Position numbers and translations under genes: made by a program
Part shown: in pieces, positions 18,938 through 27,359 of the stretch
Position numbering within the stretch: the stretch's first letter is position 1
Layout: each line of letters starts with the position of its first letter
The notes under the pieces: model-generated
Seen by the model: only the letters and a program-made list of their open reading frames with translations
Databases searched by the model: none
Told to the model about the DNA's origin: nothing
Assembly (NCBI RefSeq): GCF_020131355.1
Contig: NZ_JAHLEL010000047.1
Coordinates: 186,001 to 250,000 of the forward strand
DNA: 64,000 bases
Source: Pseudonocardia sp. ICBG1293
GTDB lineage: Bacteria > Actinomycetota > Actinomycetes > Mycobacteriales > Pseudonocardiaceae
Reading direction: 5' to 3'

Positions 18938-19420
18938 GTGGACGCCATCGATCGGAAGATTCTTGCCGAGCTGCAGGCCGACGGTCGACTCTCGGTCACC
19001 GAGCTCGCCGCCCGGGTACGGCTGTCGGTGTCCCCGTGCCACCGGAGGCTGCGGGCCCTGGAGACCTCGGGGGCGATCGCGGGCTACCGCGCCCATCTCG
19101 ACGCGCAGCGGCTCGGCCTGGGGTTCGACGCGCTGGTGTTCGTGACCATGCACGAGGCCGTGCGGGACACCGTGCAGGCGTTCGAGTCGGCCGTCGACGC
19201 CATCGAGCAGGTCGTCGCCGCCCAGCGGCTGTTCGGGGACCCGGACTACCTGCTGCGCATCATCACCCGGGATCTGCCCGCCTTCCAGCGGCTCTACGAC
19301 GAGCGGCTCACCACCCTGCCGGGGGTGCAGCGGCTGTCCTCGACGCTGGTGATGAAGGACGTCGTCGCCGACCGGGGGCTGCCGCTGGAGCACGGGCTCA
19401 CCCCCGGCCGGGCCGGGTGA
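18938..19420 (+). CDS. Lrp/AsnC family transcriptional regulator
   Basis: The 160-residue protein has an N-terminal winged helix (VDAIDRKILAELQADGRLSV, TELAARVRLSVSPCHRRLRA). A RAM/effector domain follows (GLGFDALVFVTMHEAVRDTV, GDPDYLLRIITRDLPAFQRL). Length and order are those of Lrp/AsnC regulators, which sense amino acids. GTG 18938 is chosen because VDAIDRKIL is the normal first strand of the family. It probably controls the divergent LysE exporter. The 81-base spacer holds the AT-richer GCAAGATTATC close to the start. Confidence 0.9.
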   Translation: MDAIDRKILAELQADGRLSVTELAARVRLSVSPCHRRLRALETSGAIAGYRAHLDAQRLGLGFDALVFVTMHEAVRDTVQAFESAVDAIEQVVAAQRLFGDPDYLLRIITRDLPAFQRLYDERLTTLPGVQRLSSTLVMKDVVADRGLPLEHGLTPGRAG

Positions 19421-19423
19421 GCG

Positions 19424-20311
19424 CTACCGGGTGGCCGGGCGGTGATCGGCACCGAAGTGCTTCTCGACCAGCGCGGCGATCGTCTCGCGCTGCCGCACGC
19501 TGATCTGCGCGGCGTCGTCCTCCCAGCCGAACACGCAGCTGGACAGCACTCCGTCGAACCCGGACCCGGCCAGCGCGGCGAACACCGCGTCGAAGTCGAC
19601 CTCGCCGCGACCGATCTCGGCGTGCTGGTGCACGCGGACGGTCGAGCCGGGCGGGTTGACGATGTAGCGCAGCCCGTTCGACGCCGTGTGGTCCAGGGTG
19701 TCGGCGAGATGGACGTGGGCGAGCCGGTCCCCCGCCGAGCCGATGATGCCCGCCGGGTCGTTGCCCTGGTGGAAGGTGTGCGGCGTGCAGTACAGGAACC
19801 TCACCCAGTCCGCGTTGAGCCCGCGGACCAGGTTCACCGCGGCGTGGCCGTCCTCGACGAAGTCGTCCGGGTGCGGCTCGAGCACCAGCGTCACGCCCTC
19901 GCGCTCGAAGAGCGGGGCGAGCTCCTCGAACGAGCGCAGGAACTGGCTCTCCGCGTGCTCCGGGGACTCCGGGCGGCCGTTGAACTCCGAGTTCATGACG
20001 TCCACGCCGAGGTCGACGGTCATCCGGATGGCCCGTTTCCAGGCCCGGACCGCGGCCTGCCGCTCGTCCTCACCGGGCCCGGACCAGCGCAGCACCGGCA
20101 GCACCGAGGCGATCCCGACCCCGGCGTCGTCGGCCCGCTTGCGCAGCGCCGCGACGGTGGCGTCGTCGGCCCGCGGGTGCCGGAAGAACGGGACGAAGTC
20201 GTCCTTGGGCGAGAGCTCCATCCAGGAGTAGCCCATCCGCGCGACCACGTCGGGCAGCTCCAGCACCGAGTGGGTCGCGTAGAACATCTGGGGGTCGAGC
20301 GCGAGCTTCAC
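19424..20311 (-). CDS. Sugar phosphate isomerase/epimerase (xylose isomerase-like TIM barrel)
   Basis: The 295-residue protein begins MKLALDPQMFYATHSVLELP and carries TIM-barrel blocks MGYSWMELSPKDDFVPFF, VMNSEFNGRPE, VTLVLEPHPDDFVEDG and LAHVHLADTLDHTASNG. The last contains the metal-binding HxHxxD. The family includes IolE, IolI and related keto-inositol or sugar isomerases. It is the third gene of a minus-strand operon with a Gfo/Idh/MocA dehydrogenase and an IolE-like protein, so it probably isomerises an oxidised inositol or sugar intermediate. Its start overlaps the preceding stop. Confidence 0.85.
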   Translation of the reverse strand: MKLALDPQMFYATHSVLELPDVVARMGYSWMELSPKDDFVPFFRHPRADDATVAALRKRADDAGVGIASVLPVLRWSGPGEDERQAAVRAWKRAIRMTVDLGVDVMNSEFNGRPESPEHAESQFLRSFEELAPLFEREGVTLVLEPHPDDFVEDGHAAVNLVRGLNADWVRFLYCTPHTFHQGNDPAGIIGSAGDRLAHVHLADTLDHTASNGLRYIVNPPGSTVRVHQHAEIGRGEVDFDAVFAALAGSGFDGVLSSCVFGWEDDAAQISVRQRETIAALVEKHFGADHRPATR

Positions 20312-21303
20312 GGCCGCTCCCCCAGCCGCACCTCGACGCGGCGACCGGTGGTGACGGCCTCGACACCGGCGGCGCAGACGGCGACGGCGGCATAGCCGTC
20401 CCAGGCCCCGGGGCCGGTCACCGTGCCCTGCGCGGCGGCATCGACGAACGCCTGCATCTGGGAGTCGTAGGCCTGCCCGAAGCGGACGACGAAGTCCGGC
20501 GCGATGGACCCGCCCCAGCGTCCCGCGGAACGCAGGACGAGGTTCTGGTCCAGCCCGATGGTGGCCTGGCCACGCTCGGCGACGAGCTCGGTGCGGACCT
20601 CGTAGGCGACGCCGGTGCGGACGAACGACTCGACGTCGACCAGCCGGCCGGACGCGGTCTCGAACAGCACCAGCATCGGGTCGGCGTTGCCCGCGGGCGA
20701 GGCCGAGCTCGCGCGGGGGGTCAGCACGGTGACCGCGGTGATCTCCTCGCCCAGCAGGAAACGGGTGCAGTCGACCTCGTGCACCACCGAGTCGGCCATC
20801 GCGAACACCGAGGTGAAGTGCTCGGGCACTGCCGGGTTGCGGTGCACGCAGTGCAGCATCAGCGCCTCGCCGATCTCACCGGAGACCACCAGCTCCCGCA
20901 GCGCGGCGTACTCGCGGTCGAACCGGCGCATGAACCCGACCTGGACCAGCCGGCGGCCGGTCGCGGCCTCGGCGCGGACGACGGCGAGCGCGCTCGGCTC
21001 GTCCATCGTCAGCGGCTTCTCACAGAGCACCGGCCTTCCGGCCTCCAGGCAGGCGAGCACCTGCTTCTCGTGGGCGAACCCGGGGCTGGCGAGAACGACC
21101 GCGTCGACGTCGTCCGCCGCGACGGCGGCGAGCGGGTCCGCCTCGACCCGGGCGCCGACCGCCGCGGCGACCTCGCCGGCGCGGTCGGCGTCGGCATCGG
21201 CGACGACGGTGACCCGGGCACCCCGGACGCGGTGGGCGAGCGAGTCCACGTGGAACGCGCCCATCGTGCCGACGCCGATCACGGCGACGCGCAGCTCGGA
21301 CAT
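20308..21303 (-). CDS. Gfo/Idh/MocA dehydrogenase (inositol 2-dehydrogenase-like)
   Basis: The 331-residue protein has an N-terminal Rossmann motif VAVIGVGTMGAFHVDSLAH, then ARVTVVADADADRA and the conserved VLCEKPLTMDEPSA with the catalytic EKP (about 95-97). The substrate domain has RLVQVGFMRRFDREYAALRE and SVVHEVDCTRFLLGEEI (HExD). These match inositol 2-dehydrogenase (IolG) and related enzymes. Together with the IolE-like gene upstream it suggests a myo-/scyllo-inositol or sugar degradation route; another polyol is possible. ATG 21303 is preceded by an AGGAGG-like SD. Confidence 0.85.
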   Translation of the reverse strand: MSELRVAVIGVGTMGAFHVDSLAHRVRGARVTVVADADADRAGEVAAAVGARVEADPLAAVAADDVDAVVLASPGFAHEKQVLACLEAGRPVLCEKPLTMDEPSALAVVRAEAATGRRLVQVGFMRRFDREYAALRELVVSGEIGEALMLHCVHRNPAVPEHFTSVFAMADSVVHEVDCTRFLLGEEITAVTVLTPRASSASPAGNADPMLVLFETASGRLVDVESFVRTGVAYEVRTELVAERGQATIGLDQNLVLRSAGRWGGSIAPDFVVRFGQAYDSQMQAFVDAAAQGTVTGPGAWDGYAAVAVCAAGVEAVTTGRRVEVRLGERP

Positions 21304-21347
21304 GGTGAGCCTCCTTGCTCGGTGCGGGCGGGGTCGAGCCGGCCGGC

Positions 21348-22274
21348 TCAGACCCGCGGGGTGCCGATCTCGACGGCGCGGTTCCCGCAGCCGGCGAGGT
21401 AGGTGTGGGTGCGCCGGGCGATGGGCAGCGGGGCGTCCGGCGGACAGGGGTACATGTCCTGCTCGACGATCGCGTGGATGTCGCGACCGAGCTCGGCGAC
21501 GGCGTCGAGCAGCGGCTCCATCGCGGGTACGCCACGCGGGGGCTCGCACATGACGCCGCGGCGCACGGCCTCGGGGAAGGTGAGGTCCTCGGCCTCGACC
21601 TGGTCGAGCACCGCCGGGTCGACCTGCTTGAGGTGCAGGTAGCCGATCCGCTCGGGGTGACGGCGGATCAGGTCGACGTTGTCGCCGCGGTAGTAGGACA
21701 CGTGCCCGGTGTCGAGGCAGAGGTTCACGTACCGGGGGTCGGTGTCGGCGAGGAACCGCTCGATGTCGCGCTGGTACCCGACGTGGGAGTCGGCGTGGCT
21801 GTGGAACTGCACGTGCAGGCCGTACTCGTCGAGGATGCGCCGGCCCAGCTCGTCCATGCCGGTGGTGAGCGCGCGCCACTGCTCGGCGGTCAGCTCCGCG
21901 CTCTCCAGCACGCCACCGGTCCTGTGGTCGCGCCACGGCTCGGGGATGACGATGATGTGCTCGCCGCCGACCGCGCAGGTCAGCGCGGCGACGTCGGTGA
22001 CCTGCTTCCAGACGTCCTCCCAGGAGTCCGGCCGGTGCAGGTGCTCGAACACGGTCCCGGCGGAGACGCGCAGCCCGTGGGTGGTCAGCGCGTCGGCCAG
22101 CTCGGACGGGTCGGTGGGCAGGAAGCCGTAGGGGCCGAGCTCGATCCAGTCGTACCCGGCGCCGGACACCTCGCGCAGGAAACGGTCCGCGGTGGTCTGC
22201 TCGGGGTCGGACGGGAACCACACGCCCCACGAGTCCGGTGCCGATCCGACGGTGATCCTGGAGGGGGTGGCCAC
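21348..22274 (-). CDS. IolE-like isomerase/dehydratase
   Basis: The 308-residue TIM-barrel protein begins ITVGSAPDSWGVWFPSDPEQ, which strongly resembles the N-terminus of inosose dehydratase IolE and related isomerases. Further blocks are YDWIELGPYGFLPTD, LHVQFHSHADSHVGYQRDIE, VNLCLDTGHVSYYRGDN and RIGYLHLKQVDP, containing the His/Asp/Glu metal ligands. As first gene of the minus-strand operon it has a good promoter at 22355-22383. IolE itself dehydrates 2-keto-myo-inositol; the exact substrate here is inferred only. Confidence 0.85.
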   Translation of the reverse strand: MATPSRITVGSAPDSWGVWFPSDPEQTTADRFLREVSGAGYDWIELGPYGFLPTDPSELADALTTHGLRVSAGTVFEHLHRPDSWEDVWKQVTDVAALTCAVGGEHIIVIPEPWRDHRTGGVLESAELTAEQWRALTTGMDELGRRILDEYGLHVQFHSHADSHVGYQRDIERFLADTDPRYVNLCLDTGHVSYYRGDNVDLIRRHPERIGYLHLKQVDPAVLDQVEAEDLTFPEAVRRGVMCEPPRGVPAMEPLLDAVAELGRDIHAIVEQDMYPCPPDAPLPIARRTHTYLAGCGNRAVEIGTPRV

Positions 22275-22324
22275 GGTGTCTCTCCCGGTCCTCGATACAC
22301 GCCGGTGAGCGCCACCGACGGGGA

Positions 22325-22340
22325 ACTAGAGCGCGCTAGT
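22325..22340. promoter_or_regulatory. LacI-type operator
   Basis: ACTAGAGCGCGCTAGT has inverted arms ACTAG/CTAGT around a central AGCGCG, with the central CG expected of LacI-family sites. It lies just downstream of the predicted start of the iolE-like operon and before the LacI gene at 22422. Binding would block the operon. Confidence 0.6.
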
Positions 22341-22354
22341 ACGCTCGGCCGGCA

Positions 22355-22383
22355 ACTATCCGGGGCCGCAACGACTATGTCAA
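22355..22383 (-). promoter_or_regulatory. Promoter of the iolE-like operon
   Basis: On the minus strand there is a perfect -35 TTGACA (22383-22378), a 17-base spacer and GATAGT (22360-22355) as -10. The -35 is the 3' part of the motif CTTTGTCTTGACAT shared with two other sites in this locus. Confidence 0.65.
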
Positions 22384-22390
22384 GACAAAG
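22377..22390. promoter_or_regulatory. Shared motif CTTTGTCTTGACAT, copy 1
   Basis: The 14-mer ATGTCAAGACAAAG (plus strand) is identical to the first 14 coding bases of the second LacI gene at 29420 and close to the palindrome at 24257. Here it holds the -35 of the divergent operon and lies 31 bases before the LacI start. Confidence 0.65.
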
Positions 22391-22421
22391 GTGTGTCGCG
22401 GCGGCACGAACGGGAGGCCCC

Positions 22422-23459
22422 GTGCCCGAGCTGGATCCCCCCGTCGCCACAGGACCGCGACGGCGGCGTCCCACGATGTCCGACGTCGCCGAGCGTGCGG
22501 GCGTCTCGCGTGCCCTGGTGTCGATCGTGTTCCGCGACCGCCCCGGAGCCTCGGACGCGACCCGGGCCCGGGTGCTCGCCGCCGCCGACGAGCTGGGCTA
22601 CACCCCCGACAGCGCCGCGCGACTGCTCGCCCGCGGGCGCAGCCGCACCATCGGCGTCCTCACCACGGTCGGCGAGCCCTTCGAGGCGTCGCTGATCGAG
22701 GGGGTCTACGCCGAAGCGGGCCACCACGGCTACGGCGTGCTGCTCAGCGCCCGCACCCCCGGCCACGACGAGCAGACCGCCGTCGACGAGCTCCTCGCCC
22801 ACCGCTGCGAGGCGCTGGTCCTGCTCGGACCGGAGGCCCCCGAGGCGGAGCTGACCGCGCTGGCGCAGCGGACCGTGCTCGTCGTCGTCGGGCGCGGGGT
22901 GCGCGGAGTGGACAGCGTCCGCACCGACGACGAGGCAGGACTGCGGGGCCTCACCGAGCACCTGATCGCGGCCGGTCACCGCCGGATCACCCACGTCGAC
23001 GGCGGCCCGGGCGCGAACGCCGCGGCCCGCCGCGACGGCTACACCGCGGCGATGACCGCGGCCGGGCTCGGCGGGCAGGTGCACGTCCTGCCCGGCGCCT
23101 ACGACGAGGAGGCCGGCATCGCGGCCGCGCACCGGCTGCTGGCGGGCGGTGCGGGCGGACCGGTGCTCCCGACCGCCGTCGTCGCCGGGAACGACCGGTG
23201 CGCGGTCGGACTGCTGGACACCCTGCGCCGGTCCGGGGTGGACGTGCCGGGCCGGATGTCGGTCGCCGGCTACAACGACGACCGGGTGTCCCGGCTCGCC
23301 CACGTCGACCTCACCACGGTCCGCCAGGACGCGGCCGCACTGGCGCGCGGCGCGGTCGACGCCGTCCGCGCCCGGCTCGACGACCCGGCCACCGAGCCGG
23401 TGGACCTGGTGCTCGACCCGCACCTGGTGGTGCGGGGCAGCACCGGCCCGGCGCACTGA
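22422..23459 (+). CDS. LacI family transcriptional regulator
   Basis: From GTG 22422 (SD GGGAGG) the product is 345 residues. It has a Pro/Arg-rich tail, then the LacI helix-turn-helix MSDVAERAGVSRALVSIVFR and hinge ELGYTPDSAARLLARGRS (about 20-70). A periplasmic-binding-protein-like effector domain follows (TIGVLTTVGEPFEASLIEGV, AVVAGNDRCAVGLLDTLRRS, SVAGYNDDRVSRLAHVDLTT). It lies divergent from the iolE-like operon with a LacI operator and promoter between them, so it is the probable repressor. An in-frame ATG at 22377 would put the shared motif inside the coding region. Confidence 0.9.
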   Translation: MPELDPPVATGPRRRRPTMSDVAERAGVSRALVSIVFRDRPGASDATRARVLAAADELGYTPDSAARLLARGRSRTIGVLTTVGEPFEASLIEGVYAEAGHHGYGVLLSARTPGHDEQTAVDELLAHRCEALVLLGPEAPEAELTALAQRTVLVVVGRGVRGVDSVRTDDEAGLRGLTEHLIAAGHRRITHVDGGPGANAAARRDGYTAAMTAAGLGGQVHVLPGAYDEEAGIAAAHRLLAGGAGGPVLPTAVVAGNDRCAVGLLDTLRRSGVDVPGRMSVAGYNDDRVSRLAHVDLTTVRQDAAALARGAVDAVRARLDDPATEPVDLVLDPHLVVRGSTGPAH

Positions 23460-23466
23460 CCGGCGC

Positions 23467-24228
23467 TCAGCCGGGTGCGGGCGTCCCCGCACCGGACGGC
23501 AGGCCGATCTCGATGGTGTGGCGGTCCGGCCGGTGGAGGTGAACGCCGTGCTCGACGGCGTGTCCGGACTCGTCCCAGGCGGTGCGGACCGTTCTCAGCA
23601 GCGGCGCACCGGCCGCCTCGCCGAGCGCGGCCGCCTCCTGCGCGGTCGCCGCGCGGGCCCCGACGATCTGCCGGGCCCGACGCGGAGCGTGACCGGCCGA
23701 CCGGAGCAGTGCGTAGAGCCCGTGCGCCACGAGATCCTCCGTCCGCAGGGGCAGCACCGACACCGGCACCACGTTGGTCATCAGCGCGAGCGGCTCGCCG
23801 TCGGCCAGGCGCAGCCGCTCGATCCGGGTCGCCACGGTGCCGGGCGGCACCCCGAGTGCACGGGCCACGCCGTCGTCGACCGGCCCGGTGGTGCACCCGC
23901 GCAGCACCGTCCGCGGCGCGCGGCCCGCACGCAGCAGGTCGTCGTGCAGGCCCGTCAGATCGACGGGCCGCGCCGGCGGAGGCGGCAGCACACGCGTCCC
24001 GGCGCCGCGCTTGCGCGCCAGGACCCCCTGCTCCACCAGGTAGGACACCGCGCGACGCAGCGTCGGCCTGGTCGCGCCGAGGCGGCCGACGAGCTCGGAC
24101 TCGCCGGGCAGGCGCGAGCCGGCGGGCAGCTGGCCCGACTCCACCATCGCGCGCAGCCTGGTGGCGACCTGGAAGTACAACGGCACCGGGCTCCCGCGGT
24201 CCACGGGGGCGCCGACGGGGTCGGACAC
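23467..24228 (-). CDS. GntR/HutC family transcriptional regulator
   Basis: The product has an N-terminal winged helix (PLYFQVATRLRAMVESGQLP, AGSRLPGESELVGRLGATRP, TLRRAVSYLVEQGVL) followed by a UTRA effector domain (ALGVPPGTVATRIERLRLAD, PLLRTVRTAWDESGHAVEHG). This is the HutC subfamily, which senses small metabolites, often sugars or amino acids. I prefer GTG 24228 because GGGGAG lies eight bases upstream. A TTG at 24270 would begin inside the palindrome CTTTGTCCTGACAAAG. It is divergent from the ABC importer operon and probably regulates it. Confidence 0.85.
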   Translation of the reverse strand: MSDPVGAPVDRGSPVPLYFQVATRLRAMVESGQLPAGSRLPGESELVGRLGATRPTLRRAVSYLVEQGVLARKRGAGTRVLPPPPARPVDLTGLHDDLLRAGRAPRTVLRGCTTGPVDDGVARALGVPPGTVATRIERLRLADGEPLALMTNVVPVSVLPLRTEDLVAHGLYALLRSAGHAPRRARQIVGARAATAQEAAALGEAAGAPLLRTVRTAWDESGHAVEHGVHLHRPDRHTIEIGLPSGAGTPAPG

Positions 24229-24256
24229 CGCACTCCCCACTTCTGACGAGTCTTCA

Positions 24257-24272
24257 CTTTGTCCTGACAAAG
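24257..24272. promoter_or_regulatory. Palindromic operator CTTTGTCCTGACAAAG (shared motif, copy 2)
   Basis: Perfect 7-base arms CTTTGTC/GACAAAG flank a 2-base centre. It lies between the GntR gene and the importer operon, directly upstream of a plus-strand promoter (TTGACG at 24275-24280, 17 bases, TACATC). It is the best-formed copy of the motif and a likely binding site for the GntR protein. Confidence 0.7.
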
Positions 24273-24274
24273 CA

Positions 24275-24303
24275 TTGACGAGACAGTGCGGTGAGCGTAC
24301 ATC
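24275..24303 (+). promoter_or_regulatory. Promoter of the ABC importer operon
   Basis: TTGACG, a 17-base spacer and TACATC form a sigma-70-like promoter immediately after the CTTTGTCCTGACAAAG operator. About 110 bases separate it from the first gene at 24412. Confidence 0.5.
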
Positions 24304-24389
24304 TATGCGTGGTCTGCATCACCCTCCGCCGTCGGGGCCCGGAGGGGACCGCCACACCCACCGCGACCGGTCGACCCGCGTCGCGATCA

Positions 24390-24405
24390 CAGAGAGAGAG
24401 AGAGA
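24390..24405 (+). repeat. GA dinucleotide run at ribosome binding site
   Basis: An (AG)n run of about sixteen bases ends seven bases before ATG 24412 and provides the only purine-rich Shine-Dalgarno candidate of the importer operon. Slippage of the run would change SD spacing, a possible phase-variable switch. Confidence 0.5.
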
Positions 24406-24411
24406 TGCTCG

Positions 24412-25386
24412 ATGAGGAGTATTCGGAAGATCGGCGCCGGACTGGCCGCAGCCTCGCTGGTCCTCGGACTGACGGCCTGCAGCAGCCAGGGTGGTGCGCA
24501 GAACGATGCCGCGGCCGACCAGGGTCAGCGCTACACGATCGCGATGATCACCCACGAGCAGGCGGGCGACACGTTCTGGGACAAGATCCGGGCGGGGGCC
24601 GAGGACGCCGCGGCCACCCACGGCATCGACCTGAAGTACTCGAACAACGAACAGGGACCGGAGCAGGCCACGCTGGTCCAGAACGCCATCGACTCGAAGG
24701 TGAACGGCATCGCCGTCACCCTCTCCTCGGCCGACGCGGTCGTCCCGGTCGCCAAGAAGGCCGCCGACGCGGGCATCCCCGTCGTCGCCTTCAACCAGGG
24801 CATCGACGAGTACAAGGCGGCCGGCGCGAAGATGTACTTCGGCTCCGACGAGAGCCTGGCCGGGCAGACCGTCGGCCAGAAGCTCGCGCAGACCAGCCCC
24901 GGCGGCAAGGTCCTCTGCGTGATCCAGGCCCAGGGCTCGGTCGCCCTGGAGACCCGCTGCGAGGGTGTCAAGAAGGCCTATCCCAACACCGAGAACATCC
25001 AGGTCAACGGCGCCGACCTGCCCTCGGTGCAGCAGACGCTGAACGCGAAGCTCTCCGAGGACAGGTCGATCACCGACATCGTGACGCTCGGCGCCCCCAT
25101 CGCGCTGGCCGCGATGCAGGCCCAGGACGGCACCGGCTCGACCGCGAAGATCGCGACCTTCGACCTGAACCAGGACGCGGCCAAGGCCATCCAGGACGGC
25201 AGGATCCTGTTCTCGGTCGACCAGCAGCCCTACGTCCAGGGCTACATGGCCGTGGAGTCGCTGTGGCTGAACCTGTCCAACGGCAACGACCTCGGTGGTG
25301 GCAAGCCGGTGCTGACCGGACCGTCCCTGGTCGACACCTCCAACATCGGCCAGATCCTGCCCTACACCCAGGCCAACAAGCGCTGA
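24412..25386 (+). CDS. Sugar ABC transporter substrate-binding lipoprotein
   Basis: The 324-residue protein has a lipoprotein signal (LVLGLTACSSQG, lipobox Cys at about 23). A type-I periplasmic binding protein fold of the ribose/inositol class follows: YTIAMITHEQAGDTFWDKIR, NAIDSKVNGIAVTLSSADAV, GIPVVAFNQGIDEYKAAG and FSVDQQPYVQGYMAVESLW. It captures a sugar or cyclitol for the permease and ATPase encoded next. Its regulators and the neighbouring IolE/IolG-like genes suggest an inositol-like ligand. Confidence 0.9.
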   Translation: MRSIRKIGAGLAAASLVLGLTACSSQGGAQNDAAADQGQRYTIAMITHEQAGDTFWDKIRAGAEDAAATHGIDLKYSNNEQGPEQATLVQNAIDSKVNGIAVTLSSADAVVPVAKKAADAGIPVVAFNQGIDEYKAAGAKMYFGSDESLAGQTVGQKLAQTSPGGKVLCVIQAQGSVALETRCEGVKKAYPNTENIQVNGADLPSVQQTLNAKLSEDRSITDIVTLGAPIALAAMQAQDGTGSTAKIATFDLNQDAAKAIQDGRILFSVDQQPYVQGYMAVESLWLNLSNGNDLGGGKPVLTGPSLVDTSNIGQILPYTQANKR

Positions 25387-25453
25387 CCGGCGCCTCCGGG
25401 AGCGGCCGCCGCACCGGCCGCCCCCGGTCGCCCGCCTCGACCAGGAGCCTCTG

Positions 25454-26536
25454 ATGAGCACACCCACCGCCGCCGGCGAGGCCGGCGCGTCCACCCCGCC
25501 CCCGCCCGTTCCCGAGCCGGCGGCCCCGGCCGCGCAGTCCCGGTCGATCCCGGCCCGGCTGTTCACCCGCCCCGAGTTCGGGACGATCATCGCCGCCGTC
25601 GTGATCTTCGTGTTCTTCTTCGCGATCGCCGCGCCGTTCCGCACGCCGGACTCGTTCGCGACCGTGCTCTACGCCGCGTCGACCATCGGCATCGTGGCCG
25701 TCGGCGTGGCCGTGCTGATGATCGGCGGCGAGTTCGACCTGTCCTCCGGGGTCGGGGTCACCACCTCGGCACTGACCGCGGCACTGGTCACCTACCAGCT
25801 GTCGTTGAACATGTGGGTCGGCGTGGTCCTCAGCCTGGTCGCCGCGCTGCTGGTGGGCTTCGTCAACGGCTGGCTGGTGGTCACCACCGGCATCCCCAGC
25901 TTCCTGATCACACTGTCGATGTTCTTCGTCCTGCGTGGTGCGAACATCGGCGTCACCAAGGCCGTGACCGGCACCGTGGCCACGGACAACGCCTCGGAGC
26001 TGGACGGTTTCGCCTCCGCTCACGCGGTGTTCGCCTCCGACATCCCGCTCGGCTTCATGACCGTCAAGGTCACCGTGCTGTGGTGGCTGGGGCTGGCCGC
26101 GGTCGCGTCCTGGATCCTCTTCCGCACCCGGCTCGGCAACTGGATCTTCGCGGTCGGCGGCAACGCCCCGTCCGCCCGCGCCGTCGGCGTACCGGTGAAG
26201 AAGGTGAAGATCGGCCTGTTCATGGGCGTCGGCTTCGTCGGGTGGATCCTCGGCATGCACATCCTGTTCAACTTCAGCTCCGTGCAGTCGGGCCTCGGCG
26301 TCGGCAACGAGCTCATCTACATCGTCGCCGCGGTCGTCGGTGGCTGCCTGCTCACCGGCGGCTTCGGCTCGGCGATCGGCGCCGCGATCGGCGCACTCAT
26401 CCTCGGCATGACCACCCAGGGCATCGTGTTCGCGGGCTTCGACCCGAACTGGTTCTACGCCTTCCTCGGCGCGATGCTGCTCCTCGCGGTCGTGCTGAAC
26501 CTCTACATCAAGAACTACGCGACGACGCGGAAGTGA
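25454..26536 (+). CDS. Sugar ABC transporter permease (RbsC/BPD_transp_2 type)
   Basis: The 360-residue membrane protein has a Pro-rich cytoplasmic tail and then about ten hydrophobic segments. It contains GVAVLMIGGEFDLSSGVGVT (about 90-110) and VYAVGG-like IFAVGGNAPSARAVGVPV (about 230-250), the conserved EAA-like cytoplasmic loop of this permease class. The GGEFDLS motif is typical of ribose, xylose and inositol permeases. It follows the binding protein by 67 bases and precedes the ATPase by seven. Confidence 0.9.
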   Translation: MSTPTAAGEAGASTPPPPVPEPAAPAAQSRSIPARLFTRPEFGTIIAAVVIFVFFFAIAAPFRTPDSFATVLYAASTIGIVAVGVAVLMIGGEFDLSSGVGVTTSALTAALVTYQLSLNMWVGVVLSLVAALLVGFVNGWLVVTTGIPSFLITLSMFFVLRGANIGVTKAVTGTVATDNASELDGFASAHAVFASDIPLGFMTVKVTVLWWLGLAAVASWILFRTRLGNWIFAVGGNAPSARAVGVPVKKVKIGLFMGVGFVGWILGMHILFNFSSVQSGLGVGNELIYIVAAVVGGCLLTGGFGSAIGAAIGALILGMTTQGIVFAGFDPNWFYAFLGAMLLLAVVLNLYIKNYATTRK

Positions 26537-26543
26537 GCCCGAC

Positions 26544-27359
26544 ATGACCGACACGATCGCCGAGAACGCCGCCGCCGACCTGCGCGCCGGCGAGCCCCTG
26601 GTACGGATGCGCGGGGTGGGCAAGGCCTACGGCGCGATCCGGGCGCTGGAGGGCATCGACCTGACCGTGCACGCCGGTGAGGTCACCTGCGTGCTCGGCG
26701 ACAACGGCGCCGGGAAGTCCACCCTGATCAAGATCATGTCCGGGCTGCACCCGCATTCCGAGGGCACCCTGACCGTGCACGGACGTGACACCACGTTCTC
26801 CTCGCCCCGCCAGTCGCTGGACCTGGGCATCGCGACGGTCTACCAGGACCTCGCGGTCGTGGGGCTGATGGAGGTGTGGCGCAACTTCTTCCTCGGCTCC
26901 GAGCTGCGCAGGGGCAGCTACCCCCTCGCGCCGCTCGACATCGCCGGGATGCGCGAGATCGCCGACGCCGAGCTCCGCAAGATGGGCATCCAGGTCAAGG
27001 ACATCAACCAGCCGATCGGGACGCTGTCCGGTGGTCAGCGTCAGTGCGTCGCGATCGCCCGTGCGGTCTACTTCGGCGCCCGGGTGCTGATCCTCGACGA
27101 GCCGACCGCCGCCCTGGGTGTCAAGCAGTCCGGCGTGGTGCTCCGCTACACCGCCGCCGCCCGCGCGGCGGGTCTGGGCGTCGTGTTCATCACCCACAAC
27201 CCGCACCACGCCTACATGGTCGGCGACCACTTCATCATCCTGAAGCTCGGCCGCCGGGTGCTCGACCGCACGCGCTCGGAGGTCACCCTCGAGGAGCTGA
27301 CCGCCGAGATGGCGGGCGGCCAGGAGCTCGCCGAGCTCGCCCACGAGCTGAAGCGGTGA
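26544..27359 (+). CDS. Sugar ABC transporter ATP-binding protein (single NBD)
   Basis: The 271-residue ATPase has Walker A CVLGDNGAGKSTLIKIMSG (about 50-68), signature GTLSGGQRQCVAIARA (about 157-172), Walker B VLILDEPTAALG and switch His VVFITHNPHHA. Only one nucleotide-binding domain is present, whereas RbsA/MglA-type partners usually have two, so two copies must dimerise. Such single-domain forms (FrcA/IatA-like) are common in actinobacteria and rhizobia. Its stop lies one base from the next start. Confidence 0.9.
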   Translation: MTDTIAENAAADLRAGEPLVRMRGVGKAYGAIRALEGIDLTVHAGEVTCVLGDNGAGKSTLIKIMSGLHPHSEGTLTVHGRDTTFSSPRQSLDLGIATVYQDLAVVGLMEVWRNFFLGSELRRGSYPLAPLDIAGMREIADAELRKMGIQVKDINQPIGTLSGGQRQCVAIARAVYFGARVLILDEPTAALGVKQSGVVLRYTAAARAAGLGVVFITHNPHHAYMVGDHFIILKLGRRVLDRTRSEVTLEELTAEMAGGQELAELAHELKR

